Source: a virus
Strand: one strand, 5' to 3'
Virus record (IMG/VR): IMGVR_UViG_3300025082_000010
Location: 1-50,278 of that record
DNA: 50,278 bases
The notes beneath the pieces are model-generated. The model did no database searches, had not been told where the DNA came from, and saw only the letters and a list, made by a program, of their open reading frames with translations. Shown in pieces: positions 22,224 through 30,737 of the stretch (position 1 is its first letter; each line of letters begins with the position of its first letter). A program made the translations under genes and the position numbers.

Positions 22224-23264
22224 ATGAGTAAAGCATTAACTAACCTAGAGGATTATCTAGGAACATACAAAGGAGGTAATAATGACAGCCTAGAAAATAG
22301 ACCTGATTTATATCCATATTTAGCACTGGCACTTAAGTACGGCAATAATGGAGGTGTAGTGTCTCAAGATGTACTGCAAGAATACATTGATAAAGGGTGG
22401 GATGATTCAAGAGATATTAACTATCCGTTGATTGATGAGCTTGTAACAACTGTAAATGCAGCAAAACTATCTACATGTGAGGCGTCAGTAACAGCCATAG
22501 ATACGGCAATAGGGACTATTACGTCAGTAGCCTATAACTTTGAGTTTACAATGGCTCCGATGGATTCAGATGTAAACGCAGTAGGTTACGGAGCAGAGTT
22601 TAAAACAAAGTACGAAAGTGGGTCTAGAGGCTTGGCTGAAATACTTAATACATATGTAACTACTCAAGTAGAAGGGGTTGCAAACACGTACTTTCCACCA
22701 GCTTTACAAACTGCCTATTGGCAAGATAACGTTGCAGGTGATGCGTTCTTGATACCTAACACTGGCATTCCAAGAATATACAACAACCTTCAAGGGGTGA
22801 TGAGAGAAATGAACATGGACACAATAACATCTAATTGGGATGTACTATGTACTACTCCACACTTTACCGAGGTGGTAGATTTGTTAAACCAAGGAGCTGG
22901 TAATGATACAAATACAGGTTACCAATTTGGGCCCTTTAATTTCCAAATGGAGAAAGGTTTACCATTAGGAGAGGCAACAAGTGGGCAGGCTGCTATGGTG
23001 ATAATGCCTGATTCGTTTGGGTTGTTTAATACTAATAAACCAACCGCAAAGCGATTTGATACCGCAGGAGACGGTACAGAGTGGGCAATAGTGCAAGATC
23101 CCCTGACAGGAATGGAATTAAGTGCTCAATTCCATAGTAAGTGTATTAACGCTGATAAGCTAGAATCGTATCAGTATGAAGGAAAGTTCTCTTTCATATC
23201 TAAATACAATTCGGATACAGCAGCTAGATACTCTCCATGGTTGAAACTAGAAATAGAAGCATAA
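22224..23264 (+). CDS. Major capsid protein, 346 residues
   Basis: Mixed alpha/beta protein of the length usual for HK97-fold capsids, following the scaffold gene. It has a stretch TYFPPALQTAYWQDNVAGDA and a C-terminal domain ending SRYSPW-like (RYSPWLKLEIEA). It is preceded by 51 bases without a gene and followed by a hairpin, fitting high expression. Sequence-level family membership cannot be shown by eye. Confidence 0.75.
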   Translation: MSKALTNLEDYLGTYKGGNNDSLENRPDLYPYLALALKYGNNGGVVSQDVLQEYIDKGWDDSRDINYPLIDELVTTVNAAKLSTCEASVTAIDTAIGTITSVAYNFEFTMAPMDSDVNAVGYGAEFKTKYESGSRGLAEILNTYVTTQVEGVANTYFPPALQTAYWQDNVAGDAFLIPNTGIPRIYNNLQGVMREMNMDTITSNWDVLCTTPHFTEVVDLLNQGAGNDTNTGYQFGPFNFQMEKGLPLGEATSGQAAMVIMPDSFGLFNTNKPTAKRFDTAGDGTEWAIVQDPLTGMELSAQFHSKCINADKLESYQYEGKFSFISKYNSDTAARYSPWLKLEIEA

Positions 23265-23281
23265 ACAACTAATCAATTAAC

Positions 23282-23308
23282 GAGGGTGTAAAAAGCCCTC
23301 TTAATTTT
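23282..23308 (+). terminator. Weak terminator after the capsid gene
   Basis: GAGGG / CCCTC stem with a nine-base loop followed by TTAATTTT. Probably reduces read-through so capsid mRNA exceeds downstream mRNA. Confidence 0.55.
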
Positions 23309-23312
23309 CCCT

Positions 23313-24605
23313 ATGATAGACATACAGAGGTTTATAAGTAATATGTACGGTTATATTGGATGGCAAAAAGGAAGCCGACCAACAGACCCTAAAATAAATG
23401 GTACGGTGTTAGATTCTACATCACTCCTTTATTTTAATTCTATGTCTAACAATTTGGAGCTTGAGAACTTACAAGCAATAGCACCAGAGTATAAAAACCT
23501 TGGTTATGCTGATTATGATGTGGCTACAAGTTATAGCATAGGTGATATAATTGTTTATGAAGATGATATTTATACGTCTCTAACTAATGGCAATTTAGGC
23601 AATACACCAAGTACAGATTTAACCAACTGGCAACACAATTTCAGTAAGTGGCTTGAAGACAAGACGAAAAACAGCCTTGTAAATGTTGCTAATAAGATTG
23701 TAAGCCTAAAACAACTTCATACACAAACCAAGTCACTATTAGATACGGTTCATTTATTCGATTCAAAAGGTAGTTCGAATGATATTGAGTCTAAGTCTGG
23801 TAGGATCGTTGGCTTTTCGTTTGAGGTTATGGATAAAGAGGGGTTAATGATGTTACTCCAAAAAGTAGGGGTACAATTTACAGCAGTGGAAAGTCTTAAT
23901 CTATATCTATATCATACTTCACAAGATCAGCCAATAGGGACGCTTGCAGTAAGTGGTAACACTGCTAATAGGTTTCAATGGTATGACTTCCAAGAGCGTA
24001 TGACATATGAAGGTGATTATAATTTTGCAGGGGAATATAAGTTGGTTTATTATGAAGATGATTTAGTAGGTAATGCAATAAAATACAGCCTTGATACTAA
24101 CGGTAATAACTTACCTTGTGGTACTTGCAGCGGTGGGAATAAGAGCCGTCAATATTACAACTCGTATACTCGATATATGACCGCGCAACCCTTTTACGTA
24201 GATGCTGCAAACATTCCAGTAACACCGCTTGAAATGTGGGATACTGACAATGAGAACAACGTAAACCTACAGAACTGGGGTTTAAATGTAAAGATTGATA
24301 TTAGGTGCGACATTACCGATACTATTACACGAAATAAGGATATATTTACGCAGCTTATCATCATGCAGATGGAGGCAGATATGGCTCACGAGGCTATCAA
24401 TAGCACGCGTACATCTACTAATAAAGATAAAATTATGAAAAGCTCATTTCTTTCATTAGAAGGAGGCGACAAAGATTTTAAAAGCCTTACAAAGAAAATA
24501 GAAGATGAGGTAAAGAAAATGGACTTCAATATATCAAGCATAAGTAACAGCCCTTGTTTTTCATGTGAGAAGCAAGGCGGTTTATCAGGAATAATATACA
24601 ACTAA
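23313..24605 (+). CDS. Virion protein with CBM5/12-like module, 430 residues
   Basis: Residues about 68-108 (YDVATSYSIGDIIVYEDDIY then G..P..DLTNWQ) follow the pattern of carbohydrate-binding modules of the 5/12 type, which occur in many phage virion proteins. The following region is helical. There are Cys pairs at CGTCSGG near 270 and CFSC near 417, the latter at the C terminus. Location after the capsid suggests a head-tail connector or a surface protein that touches glycans. The start is ATG 23313. Confidence 0.6.
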   Translation: MIDIQRFISNMYGYIGWQKGSRPTDPKINGTVLDSTSLLYFNSMSNNLELENLQAIAPEYKNLGYADYDVATSYSIGDIIVYEDDIYTSLTNGNLGNTPSTDLTNWQHNFSKWLEDKTKNSLVNVANKIVSLKQLHTQTKSLLDTVHLFDSKGSSNDIESKSGRIVGFSFEVMDKEGLMMLLQKVGVQFTAVESLNLYLYHTSQDQPIGTLAVSGNTANRFQWYDFQERMTYEGDYNFAGEYKLVYYEDDLVGNAIKYSLDTNGNNLPCGTCSGGNKSRQYYNSYTRYMTAQPFYVDAANIPVTPLEMWDTDNENNVNLQNWGLNVKIDIRCDITDTITRNKDIFTQLIIMQMEADMAHEAINSTRTSTNKDKIMKSSFLSLEGGDKDFKSLTKKIEDEVKKMDFNISSISNSPCFSCEKQGGLSGIIYN

Positions 24606-25058
24606 ATGAACGCAGCCGAACACCTTATTAAAAGCCTCCAATCATTACAGCGTGAAATACCTGTGATATTTGGTAGTGTTATGGATGACCATAAAGATGA
24701 GGTGGAGGATATTAACGCAGATCAGTTGAATCATGGGAAGGATGCTGAGGGGTTAGATTTGTCTGAATATAGAAGTGATTCATATGCTAGGTTTAAAAAG
24801 AGTAGAGGTTCAATAAGTTCGCCTGTTGCAGATTTAAACCTGACAGGGAAATATCATAAAGCAATTACCTTAAAAAAGACGGGTGTAAGTGATTTCCAGA
24901 TTACCAACACAGATAGCAAGTTCAAAGAGTTAATAGGAAAATACCCAGATCACTTAGGGCTTAACAGCCTAGGAAAACAAGAGGTAGTTGAGGACTTTCT
25001 ACAATCTGGAATGCTACAAGAAATAGAGGAATATCTAAACAAACAGCTACGTAAATGA
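24606..25058 (+). CDS. Head-tail joining protein (gp10-like), 150 residues
   Basis: Helical N terminus, then SYARFKKSRGS and LNLTGKYHKAITLKK, a pattern reminiscent of HK97 gp10-type tail-completion proteins (a tyrosine/lysine-rich ..L..TG.....I). Position in the connector region and overlap with the next gene (ATGA) support it. The family call is tentative. Confidence 0.55.
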   Translation: MNAAEHLIKSLQSLQREIPVIFGSVMDDHKDEVEDINADQLNHGKDAEGLDLSEYRSDSYARFKKSRGSISSPVADLNLTGKYHKAITLKKTGVSDFQITNTDSKFKELIGKYPDHLGLNSLGKQEVVEDFLQSGMLQEIEEYLNKQLRK

Positions 25059-25639
25059 GCAAGAAGCAAACTATAAGCGTACCATTAATTGCAGACCCCA
25101 GGGGTGTAAACGTGCCTATTCAGGAAATGCAAGAGGCGTTATCTGCTTTGCCGTGGTTAGAGTTTTCATATGGCCAGGCGTTTAGGAATGTTACAGAAGT
25201 AGATGGTAGTAGGTATATAATGCCACAAGTATATGCAGGGCTTAGAGAGTTTTTATCTGTGGAGCCAGACGACTCAACTAGTGCATTTAGCTTCTTCGAG
25301 GTGGTAGAGAGGGGAACTCAAGCACATGAGTTTGCTAGTGAATGGGTACAACGCGTAAACCTTGTCGTGTACTGCAACCTTGAGATTATAAACCAAATCG
25401 AGGGGGTAGATAGAGATTACATTTATACAGAAGAGTTACGAGAAGAGGTTTCTAACATAATAAGAGAGGGTAATTTATCTTTTATTGATGGCGAAACAAT
25501 GGACATTGAAAGAGGTATAGAAAATGCTTTTAGCAATTATTCATACTGGACTTTTGACGAAAGATACATTAAGCGTAATTATGATGCTTTTAAATTGAGC
25601 TTTGACATTAGGTTTGATGATAGATGTGAAGAGATCTAG
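25055..25639 (+). CDS. Putative tail-completion/terminator protein, 194 residues
   Basis: Alpha/beta protein whose core (WVQRVNLVVYCNLEII ... FKLSFDIRFDDRC) looks like the small ring-forming tail terminator fold, with a beta strand at the end. The assignment depends on gene order (joining protein, then terminator). Functional partners would be the connector and the tail tube. Confidence 0.5.
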   Translation: MSKKQTISVPLIADPRGVNVPIQEMQEALSALPWLEFSYGQAFRNVTEVDGSRYIMPQVYAGLREFLSVEPDDSTSAFSFFEVVERGTQAHEFASEWVQRVNLVVYCNLEIINQIEGVDRDYIYTEELREEVSNIIREGNLSFIDGETMDIERGIENAFSNYSYWTFDERYIKRNYDAFKLSFDIRFDDRCEEI

Positions 25640-25706
25640 CGAGTTACTCAAAACATTAACAACAAGAGATATTAGTGAAGAGTATTTTATTAAAGACGTA
25701 GAATAA
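25626..25706 (+). CDS. Possible 26-residue peptide filling the gap
   Basis: GTG start inside the end of the previous gene and TAA overlapping the next ATG (TAATG). Reads MKRSSELLKTLTTRDISEEY then FIKDVE, a basic-acidic helix. It fills the only gap exactly, but it is short and lacks an ATG, so it may be a by-product. Confidence 0.35.
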   Translation: MKRSSELLKTLTTRDISEEYFIKDVE

Positions 25707-26122
25707 TGCCACAGATAGAAGAAGGAGAAACACCTGGATCATTTTTAATTGATAAACAGCCGTACACAGTAGGAGGGTATGCAATTAAGTTTGATGATCC
25801 TATTAAGACTAGTACTACTTCTAATATAAGTATTAACCAAGGCGGTACATCTATAGCGAACGATGTATTGTCGACTTGGACAGATAACAACGGTAATACA
25901 TTTACTAATTTAGGTGAGTTCTGGAGCTACATAGATGGTTTTTTTTTCTTTAGATCTGAGAATAATATAACTGTAGAAAGTGAAGCTGATGAGGATTTAA
26001 GCGTGTTATTACTTAGAGATATAGTGTTGCAATTAAAGATAAACAATGAATTAATGAGGATAGCGTTTGATATCGACTACATTTATACTGATTTTGATTT
26101 AAATAAAGATGACTTAATTTAA
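25706..26122 (+). CDS. Short fibre-anchor-like virion protein, 138 residues
   Basis: Its first 80 residues align with those of the 383-residue protein at 28097: MPQIEEG..GSFLIDKQPY against MPKIEAG..GIFLIDGIPY, later TWTDN...FT.L..F..YI.GFFF in both. This shared N-terminal module probably docks to the virion. After it comes a helical end (LLLRDIVLQLKINNELMRIA). It may be a fibre base or a truncated sister fibre. Confidence 0.6.
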   Translation: MPQIEEGETPGSFLIDKQPYTVGGYAIKFDDPIKTSTTSNISINQGGTSIANDVLSTWTDNNGNTFTNLGEFWSYIDGFFFFRSENNITVESEADEDLSVLLLRDIVLQLKINNELMRIAFDIDYIYTDFDLNKDDLI

Positions 26123-26127
26123 AAAAC

Positions 26128-26694
26128 ATGGCTAGAATAGAATATAAAAACGACCAAACAAAAAACATTCAAGAAGTAGAAGGATCTGACGGGAGGCTAA
26201 ACACGTCGAGCCGAAGTGACGGTCGAAGGTATTATAATTCGCGAGACGTAGAAAGATGCTTTACAGTACCTTTTGATTTTCAAGACGCACAATCAGGTGA
26301 ATTTGCTGCGTATTGGCGGAATACATCATCTACAGATGATTTAGTCATTTCGTCTATAGGGGTTAATGCTGCCGTAGCATCTAGAGTTAAATTATGGTTT
26401 GTATCAGGTACAGCTACTGGTGGGACCACTATTATTCCTACAAACCTAAATAAATCATCATCTAAGGCCGCCGAAGGGGTAGCGATGGAGGGAGCAAGTG
26501 CTGCCACTGGTATAACGGGGCTCACAGGTGAAAAGCTGATTGATTTCGTTGGTGTTTCGGCGGATTGTCACGAAGAATTCAGGCTAAACGATTCTTTAAG
26601 ATTGGGGCAAAATGATGCCATAGCTATAGAGGTGGACGAAACAGCAGGAGGAGATGTATTTGGTGTTATCTTTGGGTTTTATGAAGTAAAATAA
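26128..26694 (+). CDS. Putative virion decoration/fibre protein, 188 residues
   Basis: Beta-rich, Gly/Ala/Thr-rich protein with RRYYNSRDVERCFT near the start and alternating strands to the end (DVFGVIFGFYEVK). This composition is typical of head or tail surface proteins. Flanked by fibre-type genes in one operon. Confidence 0.55.
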   Translation: MARIEYKNDQTKNIQEVEGSDGRLNTSSRSDGRRYYNSRDVERCFTVPFDFQDAQSGEFAAYWRNTSSTDDLVISSIGVNAAVASRVKLWFVSGTATGGTTIIPTNLNKSSSKAAEGVAMEGASAATGITGLTGEKLIDFVGVSADCHEEFRLNDSLRLGQNDAIAIEVDETAGGDVFGVIFGFYEVK

Positions 26695-26695
26695 A

Positions 26696-28072
26696 ATGCC
26701 AATATCAGCAGAAAATATAGGGTCGGATTATAAAGGCAACAAAGTAGCTCAAGAGTATTACTGTAAGGAAGACACTAGGGTGGGAGCTATAATGTATACA
26801 GAGGCCTTAAGAGACTTTAGGCCGTTCGTACGAACATTCATAAATGATGAGTTTGGTAGTGCAATGAATCAAGGTGTTGCATTTAGTGGTGATCCTGAGA
26901 AAGTATATGATGGTCAAGATCTTGCGTTATGGACTGTAAGTACAGTTGTGGGTAATGCTGGTGATTTCGATGAAACATCAACAGATCATGCTCATGGTGG
27001 TGTTGTTACTATAGATGATTACACGGGGTTAAGCGGTGACACTATACAGATCAACGGGGCAGGAATAACAAACACAACCTTAACAGAGGGTGTAGAATGG
27101 ATTGCCGCTACAAGTAACAATGATACAGCAACAAGCTTAGCCGATGCAATTACTGCTATTGACGGGGTGTCAGCAACAGTAACTACTAATGTTATAATAG
27201 TTACGGCTGATTTAGAAGCAGATATAACAACCTTTGCAGAAAGCAATAGTGCAGACATGCCATCCACAGCACAGTGTATAGCAGCGATTTCATCAGAGAA
27301 TGATGATGTAGTACAATTTGCTAAAGGTAGCGAGGTCACCATAGATGATTATACGGCAGCAACTGGATGGATTTACTTAACTGGATGGTCAACAGGAGGC
27401 ACGAAAGGGGTTAATATCTTTTGTTATGATGACAGTGGAGGCACTAGTATAGGTGATGAATTGAATATAGGCAATTATATTAGCACGACAACCTTTGGTG
27501 TCTGGCAAAAATTCACAATACCATTATCAGACTTTAACTTAACAACCCTTGATTTTGACGCTATAAGAGTTAGGACGGTAGATATAGGAAGTGGCGCCCC
27601 ACCTAACTACTTTCTAGATGATTTACAAGTTGAAGAGTCAGGAAAGGTATTAGATTTTCTTGTTGAATCTCAAGGTAATGATTATATCAAAATTCATTCA
27701 ATCAGACTAGTGATAGTAGGTTTAATTGCGGGAACGTTAGCAGATGGGACAAAGAGTAATATTGTTTATGATTCTTTTTTGTCAATACCTAGGCTTACTA
27801 ACGGTGTAGTATTTCAAACTGAACACGCGCACAAGGTTTCTACATCACTAACAATAAGGGGTGTAGATGATTTCATGATTGTTGGATGTAATACGGTAGG
27901 GGATTTTTCAGATGGTACTAACTCAATGTTAGTATTAGAAATAGCTTTTCCAGATCCGATAATATTAAAAGGCAAAGATAGCGGTAAACTAAGAATCAGA
28001 ATAAACGATGACTTATCAGGCTTGACAGAGTTTAAAGCCTCGGTTAGAGGTTCTATACAAACGATAGTTTAA
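26696..28072 (+). CDS. Large beta-rich virion surface protein, 458 residues
   Basis: Contains a module (DDYTGLSGDTIQINGAGITN ... ATSLADAITAIDGVSATV..NVIIVTA, about residues 102-190) that recurs in many phage surface proteins. It is followed by a jelly-roll-like region, VRTVDIGSGAPPNYFLDDLQ (about 285-310), that resembles carbohydrate-binding folds. Likely a fibre or head-surface protein involved in contact with the host. Confidence 0.6.
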   Translation: MPISAENIGSDYKGNKVAQEYYCKEDTRVGAIMYTEALRDFRPFVRTFINDEFGSAMNQGVAFSGDPEKVYDGQDLALWTVSTVVGNAGDFDETSTDHAHGGVVTIDDYTGLSGDTIQINGAGITNTTLTEGVEWIAATSNNDTATSLADAITAIDGVSATVTTNVIIVTADLEADITTFAESNSADMPSTAQCIAAISSENDDVVQFAKGSEVTIDDYTAATGWIYLTGWSTGGTKGVNIFCYDDSGGTSIGDELNIGNYISTTTFGVWQKFTIPLSDFNLTTLDFDAIRVRTVDIGSGAPPNYFLDDLQVEESGKVLDFLVESQGNDYIKIHSIRLVIVGLIAGTLADGTKSNIVYDSFLSIPRLTNGVVFQTEHAHKVSTSLTIRGVDDFMIVGCNTVGDFSDGTNSMLVLEIAFPDPIILKGKDSGKLRIRINDDLSGLTEFKASVRGSIQTIV

Positions 28073-28096
28073 AACTAAAATATAAAATATACAATT

Positions 28097-29248
28097 ATGC
28101 CAAAAATAGAAGCAGGAGCAAATGTAGGGATATTTCTAATAGATGGGATACCATACCCCACTACGCAATATGTACCTTTTTATAACACTAAAGACCTTAC
28201 AAAACTAGCAGCAGAGGTTAAGGTAGACATAAAGCAGACTCAAGGGGATCAGTTATCTATAGCGTCAGGAACGCTAGACACATGGACAGATAATCTAGAC
28301 ACTGGTTTTACCGATCTTCAAGCGTTTGTTACATACATCCAAGGGTTTTTTTTTGAGAAATCGGGAGGTGGTGGAGGTGGTGGACTGACTGCGTCCGCTA
28401 ATGGATTAAGTGATGATGGTACAACCGTAGAATTAGGCGGCACCATTACTAAGGCTACCACCGTAACAGGTGTTAGCCAAGATTTATGCTTTCAAATTAC
28501 AAAGGCAGGTATTCCACCCGTAGCCTCTACAGCTAAAATCAACATATTAGAAGGGACTGTAGCCTCTTACGCTAGTTTAAACGCAACTAACGCGGGAGGG
28601 TTTTACACGCTAACAACAAGTAGTACACATGTGGGACAAGTAGACGCATTAACTAATCTTACTGAATTGCACATTCCTATTGCTGGAACAATTATCGCTA
28701 AAGATGAGATAGCACTAAAAGGATTAGTAGGAGCATCAGATTATACTACAGCCGCGCTTGCAGACCCTAACGCGTACTTGCAGACAAGAGGAGTCCAAGA
28801 ACTTATAAAAACCACTGATACTATAACATTTAGCTGGGATGATATTGCAGAAGGGTCAAGTGTTGGTTTTCTTAGTATATTATCAGTAGATGGTTTTACG
28901 GCTGCCAATGCAGCAGGCAAGGCTATTCCAAGCACGGCAACTATTAATGCTATAACAGTGAATTTACAAGGATCAAGTTCGGCCGCTGCCGCTGGTAATG
29001 TAGATATAACTATACAAAGAAGAGAGGCGGGTAATGCAGCGGTATACACCGTTGGATCTGGAACAACTATAACAACAGGGTCTTACACTATAGGAGGCGT
29101 ATTAGGTGCTTTAAACGATAGGGCAGAAAGAACAACAGGTATAGCTGCTAGCGTAGGAGGAACAAACCCCGTATTATACGCTTATGTGTCGGCAATTGGA
29201 TTTGCTACACTATCTAGTTTAATTGTTGATGTTGAATATTCATATTAA
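28097..29248 (+). CDS. Putative fibre/adhesin with glycine hinge, 383 residues
   Basis: Module 1 (1-90) is the docking domain shared with 25706-26122. A run of seven glycines (about 93-99) forms a hinge. Module 2 (ASANGLSDDGTTVELGGTIT and after) carries the NGL...GT.V.LGGT pattern of fibre shafts. The last 150 residues are Ala/Gly/Ser/Thr-rich beta strands. Suggested role: an elongated fibre binding the cell surface. Confidence 0.65.
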   Translation: MPKIEAGANVGIFLIDGIPYPTTQYVPFYNTKDLTKLAAEVKVDIKQTQGDQLSIASGTLDTWTDNLDTGFTDLQAFVTYIQGFFFEKSGGGGGGGLTASANGLSDDGTTVELGGTITKATTVTGVSQDLCFQITKAGIPPVASTAKINILEGTVASYASLNATNAGGFYTLTTSSTHVGQVDALTNLTELHIPIAGTIIAKDEIALKGLVGASDYTTAALADPNAYLQTRGVQELIKTTDTITFSWDDIAEGSSVGFLSILSVDGFTAANAAGKAIPSTATINAITVNLQGSSSAAAAGNVDITIQRREAGNAAVYTVGSGTTITTGSYTIGGVLGALNDRAERTTGIAASVGGTNPVLYAYVSAIGFATLSSLIVDVEYSY

Positions 29249-29261
29249 AAAAATATAAACA

Positions 29262-29489
29262 ATGGGTACATTTTATTATAAATCAAAGGGCGATGACTTA
29301 ACGACATCATTCCAAGTAACATTAGATAACTGTGTTATAGATTTAGACTCAATTACAGATGGAGAGAACACATATAAAGCGGTTGTTACTAATGCAAATC
29401 AAACTGAATTAGATGACTTTGAAACTAAAATAACAGCAGCCGCAGGCGTCACTATAATCAACGAAACAGATTATAATAATTTATCTTAG
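29262..29489 (+). CDS. Small hypothetical virion-region protein, 75 residues
   Basis: Beta-rich start (GTFYYKSKGDDLTTSFQVTL) and helical middle. Last gene of the fibre cluster; could cap or chaperone the fibre. Not recognised. Confidence 0.6.
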   Translation: MGTFYYKSKGDDLTTSFQVTLDNCVIDLDSITDGENTYKAVVTNANQTELDDFETKITAAAGVTIINETDYNNLS

Positions 29490-29636
29490 CGTGAATAATT
29501 CAAAACAAAGATTTATCTTACACGCATATTACAGCCAGAAAAGTACGTTTGTTAAAATTAATGTTGTGAATCAGTAAGATAAGAGGGTAGTATTTTCGTA
29601 ATAGTAAGAGAATAATTAGTTATATTACATGTTTAG
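29490..29636 (+). other. Intergenic region with a long-range inverted repeat
   Basis: TTATCTTAC (29513-29521) pairs exactly with GTAAGATAA (29574-29582), and GCGTG (29490) with CACGC (29521-29525). TTATCTTA also occurs as a direct repeat at 29481 and 29513. No gene is seen on either strand. It could fold as an RNA end or contain a regulatory site. Confidence 0.4.
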
Positions 29637-29668
29637 AAACACCCTAGAAAATCGGGGTGTTTGTTTTC
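29637..29668 (+). terminator. Terminator of the head/fibre operon
   Basis: AAACACCC / GGGTGTTT with a ten-base loop and TTGTTTTCTC after it. It separates the fibre cluster from the membrane proteins. Confidence 0.7.
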
Positions 29669-29693
29669 TCAATTTAAATTAATTACCTTACAT

Positions 29694-29927
29694 ATGTTAC
29701 AGTTAGGAAAAATATATTTGATGGATGATTTTATGTTGACTATAGGCGTGTTTGCGCTTACGGTCAGTGAGGTATTAAATAATTATGAGATTATGTTGAG
29801 TCACCATGAGCCATATGTTACCGCTTTAACTGTAGTTGCAAGGTTGTTGTCAATTGCATCGGCTTCTATATTTATATACTCTAAATGGAAAGCTTGGAAG
29901 AAAAGCAGAAATGAAAAACCTAAGTGA
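29694..29927 (+). CDS. Two-helix membrane protein, holin-like, 77 residues
   Basis: Two hydrophobic segments (FMLTIGVFALTVSEVL and TALTVVARLLSIASASIFIY) and a basic tail (KAWKKSRNEKPK) is the class II holin layout. Start at ATG 29694 or the later ATG at 29722. It overlaps the next gene in another frame. A second lysis protein or an antiholin is possible because another holin candidate lies at 11491. Confidence 0.6.
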   Translation: MLQLGKIYLMDDFMLTIGVFALTVSEVLNNYEIMLSHHEPYVTALTVVARLLSIASASIFIYSKWKAWKKSRNEKPK

Positions 29928-30294
29928 TATACATATAGTTGTATTAGTGTTGGGAATCGTTTTAAGGTTCCTACGGTCTTACAAAGTTGAGTCTATTAAA
30001 CCAGATTTCCAGCCATTGCAGTATTGGAGTGTTTCAAGGCTTCTTATATGGTTTGCAGATGTTACGGCAAGTATTACAGCCCTAATCTTATTACCTGAGT
30101 TCATCCAAATTGTAGTTACTTTTTTCCCTAATTGGGCCGACTACATAAAGGCGTCTGATCTTATTATTACCTTTTCTATTGGCTTTGCTGGTTATGATAT
30201 TTTTAAATACGGCTCAAGGCACACAGCTATATTAGGTCGTAAGGCATGGGAAATGCTCTTATCAAAGTTTTCTACCTCCTCCAAAAAAAAATAG
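29911..30294 (+). CDS. Membrane protein, 127 residues
   Basis: Three hydrophobic segments (DIHIVVLVLGIVLRF, RLLIWFADVTASITALILLP, DLIITFSIGFAGYDIF) and a basic C terminus (FSTSSKKK). Start ATG overlaps the upstream gene by 17 bases. Similar outline to phage holins and to small membrane scaffold proteins; pairs with the preceding protein. Confidence 0.6.
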   Translation: MKNLSDIHIVVLVLGIVLRFLRSYKVESIKPDFQPLQYWSVSRLLIWFADVTASITALILLPEFIQIVVTFFPNWADYIKASDLIITFSIGFAGYDIFKYGSRHTAILGRKAWEMLLSKFSTSSKKK

Positions 30295-30311
30295 TAATCT
30301 TTTCTTGTGAT

Positions 30312-30355
30312 AACGTAACATTTGTAGTATGTTTACGTTTATATAATTAAGACAC
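30312..30355 (+). promoter_or_regulatory. Shared control element, copy 2 of 3
   Basis: AACGTAACATTTGTAGTATG then TTTACGTTTATATAATTAAG and ACAC. Arms AACGTAA / TTACGTT are perfect, with 14 bases between. The part from TTTACG to GACAC is identical to copy 3 (minus strand, 44220-44180). It precedes the first gene of the tail operon (ATG 30374). Confidence 0.7.
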
Positions 30356-30373
30356 ACATTTAAACACAAGAAG

Positions 30374-30610
30374 ATGGATAATATAATAGAAACTTTAAGA
30401 GCAAAAAAGACAGGTTATGGTCACTTTAGAATTTCAATAGAGAATAATAATAGTGAAATGTTAGAAACTACTACAACTAATACTATGGCTATTGATTGCG
30501 CATTTGATGATTGTTACGATGATGAAGATAACTCAGGAAGATATTACGAATCACAGAGAGAGGCACAAGAGGATTTAGTTAATGAAATATTGAGAGCTAA
30601 TAATCTTTAA
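30374..30610 (+). CDS. Hypothetical acidic protein, 78 residues
   Basis: Starts MDNIIETLRAKKTGYGHFRI; a DDCYDDEDNSGRYY segment precedes a helical end (EAQEDLVNEILRANNL). Not recognised. First gene after control element 2. Confidence 0.65.
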   Translation: MDNIIETLRAKKTGYGHFRISIENNNSEMLETTTTNTMAIDCAFDDCYDDEDNSGRYYESQREAQEDLVNEILRANNL

Positions 30611-30733
30611 ATGAAAACTTTCAAACTAACAATTTCGGGCAACACTATCTACAAGCGCGTAGATCCTAAGAACATGGAACAATTCAAAGCATTCTGCAAA
30701 GACATTCAAGCAACATTCACAGAGATAAACTAA
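30611..30733 (+). CDS. 40-residue hypothetical protein
   Basis: MKTFKLTISGNTIYKRVDPK then a helix with Cys (FKAFCKDIQATF). The ATG follows directly after the previous stop and the next gene begins four bases after its own stop. Small beta-hairpin plus helix; role unknown. Confidence 0.6.
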   Translation: MKTFKLTISGNTIYKRVDPKNMEQFKAFCKDIQATFTEIN

Positions 30734-30737
30734 AGAG

